Positions 61,599 to 64,000 of a stretch of 64,000 nucleotides of DNA are shown here, in pieces. The stretch covers positions 1,549,947 to 1,613,946 of the forward strand of contig NZ_KB900388.1 in the NCBI RefSeq assembly GCF_000378825.1. Reading direction: 5' to 3'. Under the pieces are notes generated by a model that was given only the letters and a program-made list of their open reading frames with translations, was not told the origin of the DNA and ran no database searches. The translations under genes were made by a program, and so were the position numbers. Each line of letters opens with the position of its first letter. Positions within the stretch are counted from its first letter, which is position 1. Origin of the DNA: Salinispora vitiensis (lineage in GTDB: Bacteria > Actinomycetota > Actinomycetes > Mycobacteriales > Micromonosporaceae).

Positions 61599-63986
61599 GT
61601 GTGGACGCCAGTGCCTGCCAACTCACCCGATGGTGGGCAACCGCCCACGGCCCAACCCTCTACCACCGGCACCGCGGCGAGGAACCGACGCAGCCACGAC
61701 CACACGGTACGGAGGTGGCCCTGGGTAGCCAGGACCACCTTGGGTGTGGAGCCCGGGCCGCGACTGCGCCGCCTGGAGTTGGCGATTCTCGGCCAGGACC
61801 ACCGTATCGGCGGCGCGCGGCGGCCCGAGCGGGTCGACCGGCTGCCCCGGCGCACCGTACGACTGCTTGGCCGTGACGCTGCCCTCGACCTCGTCGGCCG
61901 GTCGTTGGTCGAGAGCCCGGTGGTCACCCTGGTCGGGCCGGGCGGTATCGGCAAGACCGCGCTCGCCGTCGCGGCCGCCCAACGGGCCCGGCTGGAGCAC
62001 GGCGCCTGGCTGGTCGACCTGACCGAGATCACGACGGACCAGGACGTTCCCCAAGCTGTCGCCGCGGCGGTACGCGTCGAGGAGGGCCCAGGCCGGTCGC
62101 TGAGTGAGTCCATTGTGTTGGCCTTGAGTTCCCTCCGGGCGCTGCTGGTGCTCGACAACTGCGAACACGTCGTGGACGGCGCAGCCCGCCTAGCCCAGGC
62201 CGTCGCGGACGGCTGCCCGCAGGTGCGGGTGCTGGCCACCGCCCGGGAACCGCTCGGCCTCAACCACGGTCACGAACGGCTGGTCGCCGTGCCACCCTTA
62301 CCCGCGGCCGGGGCCGGCGCCGACCTGTTCGCCGAACGTGCGAACGCGCTGACCGGCGCGGCGGGCACGACGGACGCCGTACGGGAGGTGATCGAGGAGA
62401 TCTGCCGCTGCCTCGACGGGCTTCCCCTCGCCATCGAGCTGGCCGCCGCCCAAACCGTCAGTCACACCCCGCAGGAGATCCGGGAGCGTCTCGACGATCA
62501 GCTCGGGCTGCTGGTCGGCGGGCGGCGGACCGGTGCGGACCGGCACCGCACCATGCGCGCCACGATCGAATGGTCCTACCGGCTGCTCACCGCGGCCGAA
62601 CAGGACCTGCTGCAACGGCTGTCGGTGTGCACCGGCCCAGTCGACCGGGCCGGAGCCGCGGCCGTTGCCGCCGGCAGCGGCCTGAAGGTCAACGATGTGC
62701 TGCACCGCCTCGTACAGCGCTCGATGGTGGCCGCCGAACCCGGCCCGTTCGGCCAGCGGTTCCGGTTGCTGGAGCCAGTACGCCAGTTCGCCGCCGAGCA
62801 CCTCGCCGCCGGACCGACGGCCGCATCCGCCCGGGCCGCACACACCCGATACGTACGGGAACGGGTGGTCTCGCTGCACGACCAGCTCACCGGCCTGGCG
62901 GAAGCCCAGGGGGTCGCCCGGCTGGACGAGCTCTGGCCCAACCTGCGCGTAGCGGTTGACCGGGCTTTTGCCTGCGGCGACTACCGCCTCGCCCATGACC
63001 TGTTCCGGCCGGTCTGCACCGAGGCCGCCCGGCGGCACCGGCACGAGATCGGGCAGTGGGCGCAACGCCTCCTCGAACAGGCACCGGCCGAGGAACGGAC
63101 GCCGGCCGAGGACCGGACGCCGGCCGAGGACCGGCTGCGGGTCGAGGACCGGCCGCGGGTTGTGGCCGGCCTGATCGCCGCCGCGTCCCGCTATCACGTC
63201 CGTCAGGAGCCGGCCGGGTTCGACACCCTGGTCCGGCAGCACTGCGATCCGGACGACCCGGTAGCCCGGCACCTACGGGCCAACGTCCACGACGACTACG
63301 CCGCGCAGATCCACACGGCGCCCCCGGCGCTGGCCGAGCTGCGCCGGCTCGGCGCCGAGGATCTCGCCGCGCAGGTCGAGGTCGACCTCGGCGTAGCGTT
63401 GGTTTTTCAGGGGCAGTACGCACGCGGCGAAGCCCAGCTCACCCCGCTCATCGACCGGTTCCGCAGCCACGGCCCGCCGACCCTGCTGCACTGGACGCTG
63501 ATGCTGCTCGGATTCTCCGCCGCCTTCCAGGGGCGACGGGCTGCCGCGGACCAGCTGTTCGACCAGGCGCTCGACGTGCCGCTGCCGGCACGCACCCACT
63601 CGCCGAACCAGTCGGTGCGCGCCCAGGCGTTGTTCCGGCGCGGCGACCGCAGAGCCGCCTATCAGCTCCTCCGTGCCCACGTCGAAGAACTGCTCGAGGC
63701 CGACAACATGCACGCCGCCTGCGTGGTCATGATCAGCTTCGTCGCGATGATGACGGCAGTGGCACGCTTCGCCGACGGGGCCCGGATCCTGGCCTTCCTC
63801 GACACCACCGGCACGCTCGACAACGCAGCCTGGGCGGCCATGGTCGCCGACGCCAGGGACAAACTCGCCACCTTCGCCCCCATCCCGAACGGATCCATGA
63901 TCCTCGACCAGCGGCAGGCCCTCGCCACGATCGGCAACACTCTCGACGACCTTCTTGTCGAACAGGCCAGCCCGGTCAGATGCTAA
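61599..63986 (+). CDS. AfsR/SARP-type ATPase regulator lacking its DNA-binding domain
   Basis: Up to 795 aa; no clear start. The first recognisable text is LGVEPGPRLRRLELAILGQD, the last helix of a BTAD domain, so the OmpR-like wHTH and most of BTAD are missing upstream. The NB-ARC-type ATPase follows: Walker A VGPGGIGKTALA near residue 115, LLVLDNCEHV (Walker B), ATAREPLGL and GLPLAIELAAAQ. The C-terminal ~350 residues are TPR-like helices with three PAEDRTPAEDR-type repeats near residues 491-510. Full SARP regulators drive antibiotic clusters; this one probably cannot bind DNA alone. Confidence 0.75.
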   Translation: MWTPVPANSPDGGQPPTAQPSTTGTAARNRRSHDHTVRRWPWVARTTLGVEPGPRLRRLELAILGQDHRIGGARRPERVDRLPRRTVRLLGRDAALDLVGRSLVESPVVTLVGPGGIGKTALAVAAAQRARLEHGAWLVDLTEITTDQDVPQAVAAAVRVEEGPGRSLSESIVLALSSLRALLVLDNCEHVVDGAARLAQAVADGCPQVRVLATAREPLGLNHGHERLVAVPPLPAAGAGADLFAERANALTGAAGTTDAVREVIEEICRCLDGLPLAIELAAAQTVSHTPQEIRERLDDQLGLLVGGRRTGADRHRTMRATIEWSYRLLTAAEQDLLQRLSVCTGPVDRAGAAAVAAGSGLKVNDVLHRLVQRSMVAAEPGPFGQRFRLLEPVRQFAAEHLAAGPTAASARAAHTRYVRERVVSLHDQLTGLAEAQGVARLDELWPNLRVAVDRAFACGDYRLAHDLFRPVCTEAARRHRHEIGQWAQRLLEQAPAEERTPAEDRTPAEDRLRVEDRPRVVAGLIAAASRYHVRQEPAGFDTLVRQHCDPDDPVARHLRANVHDDYAAQIHTAPPALAELRRLGAEDLAAQVEVDLGVALVFQGQYARGEAQLTPLIDRFRSHGPPTLLHWTLMLLGFSAAFQGRRAAADQLFDQALDVPLPARTHSPNQSVRAQALFRRGDRRAAYQLLRAHVEELLEADNMHAACVVMISFVAMMTAVARFADGARILAFLDTTGTLDNAAWAAMVADARDKLATFAPIPNGSMILDQRQALATIGNTLDDLLVEQASPVRC

Positions 63987-64000
63987 GGGCTGTCTCGTGA

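Noticed and set aside
60857..62263. 468-residue version of the sulfotransferase
   Set aside because: Residues before the ATG at 61567 are antisense to the AfsR-type gene; PAPS-binding text begins immediately after that ATG.
63987..64000. GGGCTGTCTCGTGA after the last stop as an IS terminal repeat
   Set aside because: It resembles GGGGCTGTCTCGCTAG at 25072-25087, but the window ends here, so an IS end cannot be shown.

Overview
The window is high-GC DNA from a filamentous actinomycete, most likely Micromonosporaceae (Micromonospora/Salinispora type). The basis is codon bias, many GTG/TTG starts, a SARP/AfsR-type regulator, thioesterase and phosphopantetheinyl transferase remnants, and actinobacterial IS families. 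It reads as an accessory or genomic-island region: intact defence modules sit in a matrix of insertion sequences, truncated genes and frameshifted genes.

Layout. 1-6.1 kb: an MFS exporter entering from the left edge, a truncated flavin-fold protein, a chimeric FAD-monooxygenase ORF, a PadR regulator plus membrane-protein operon, small phage/ICE-like genes and an IS3 remnant. 6.8-16.7 kb: a type I-G (formerly I-U) CRISPR-Cas locus. It has array 1 (10 repeats), four overlapping minus-strand genes cas3-csx17-csb1-csb2, then array 2 (12 repeats). Each array is followed on its right by a copy of the same ~420-bp leader-like sequence. No cas1, cas2 or cas4 is visible. 16.7-20.4 kb: an ISAs1-type pseudogene, then an IS5 element interrupted by an IS110 element. 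20.5-23.2 kb: a histidine kinase/response regulator pair. 23.4-33.8 kb: broken PPTase, DUF5988 protein, IS256, asparaginase and RHH-ClpN genes, thioesterase remnant, ABC drug exporter with frameshifted permease, frameshifted WYL regulator divergent from an NmrA-like gene. 33.9-40.4 kb: more remnants (MBL hydrolase, ammonia-lyase C-terminus, adenylation domain fused to a serine-recombinase tail) plus intact DUF899, SRPBCC and B3/B4 genes.

40.4-58.4 kb is the most striking part: an 18-kb minus-strand operon of six genes, all open. In transcription order they are a DUF4365 protein, an unknown protein, a SNF2-type helicase, an Eco57I/PglX-type N6-adenine methylase, a 2,125-aa YprA-family helicase with zinc-finger/MZB region and Vsr-like segments, and a UvrD-like helicase whose N-terminus resembles a RelE toxin fold. 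The set resembles class 1 DISARM but lacks separate drmB and drmC genes and adds the last helicase and two small genes, so it is a DISARM-related variant. 58.7-64 kb: YcxB-like protein, IS3 element, sulfotransferase, and an AfsR-type ATPase regulator lacking its DNA-binding half.

Many short genes carry single-base frameshifts or stop codons, while the very long defence ORFs are intact. This suggests that the CRISPR and helicase-methylase modules are maintained while older biosynthetic DNA decays. All functional statements rest on reading motifs by eye; no database search was run.
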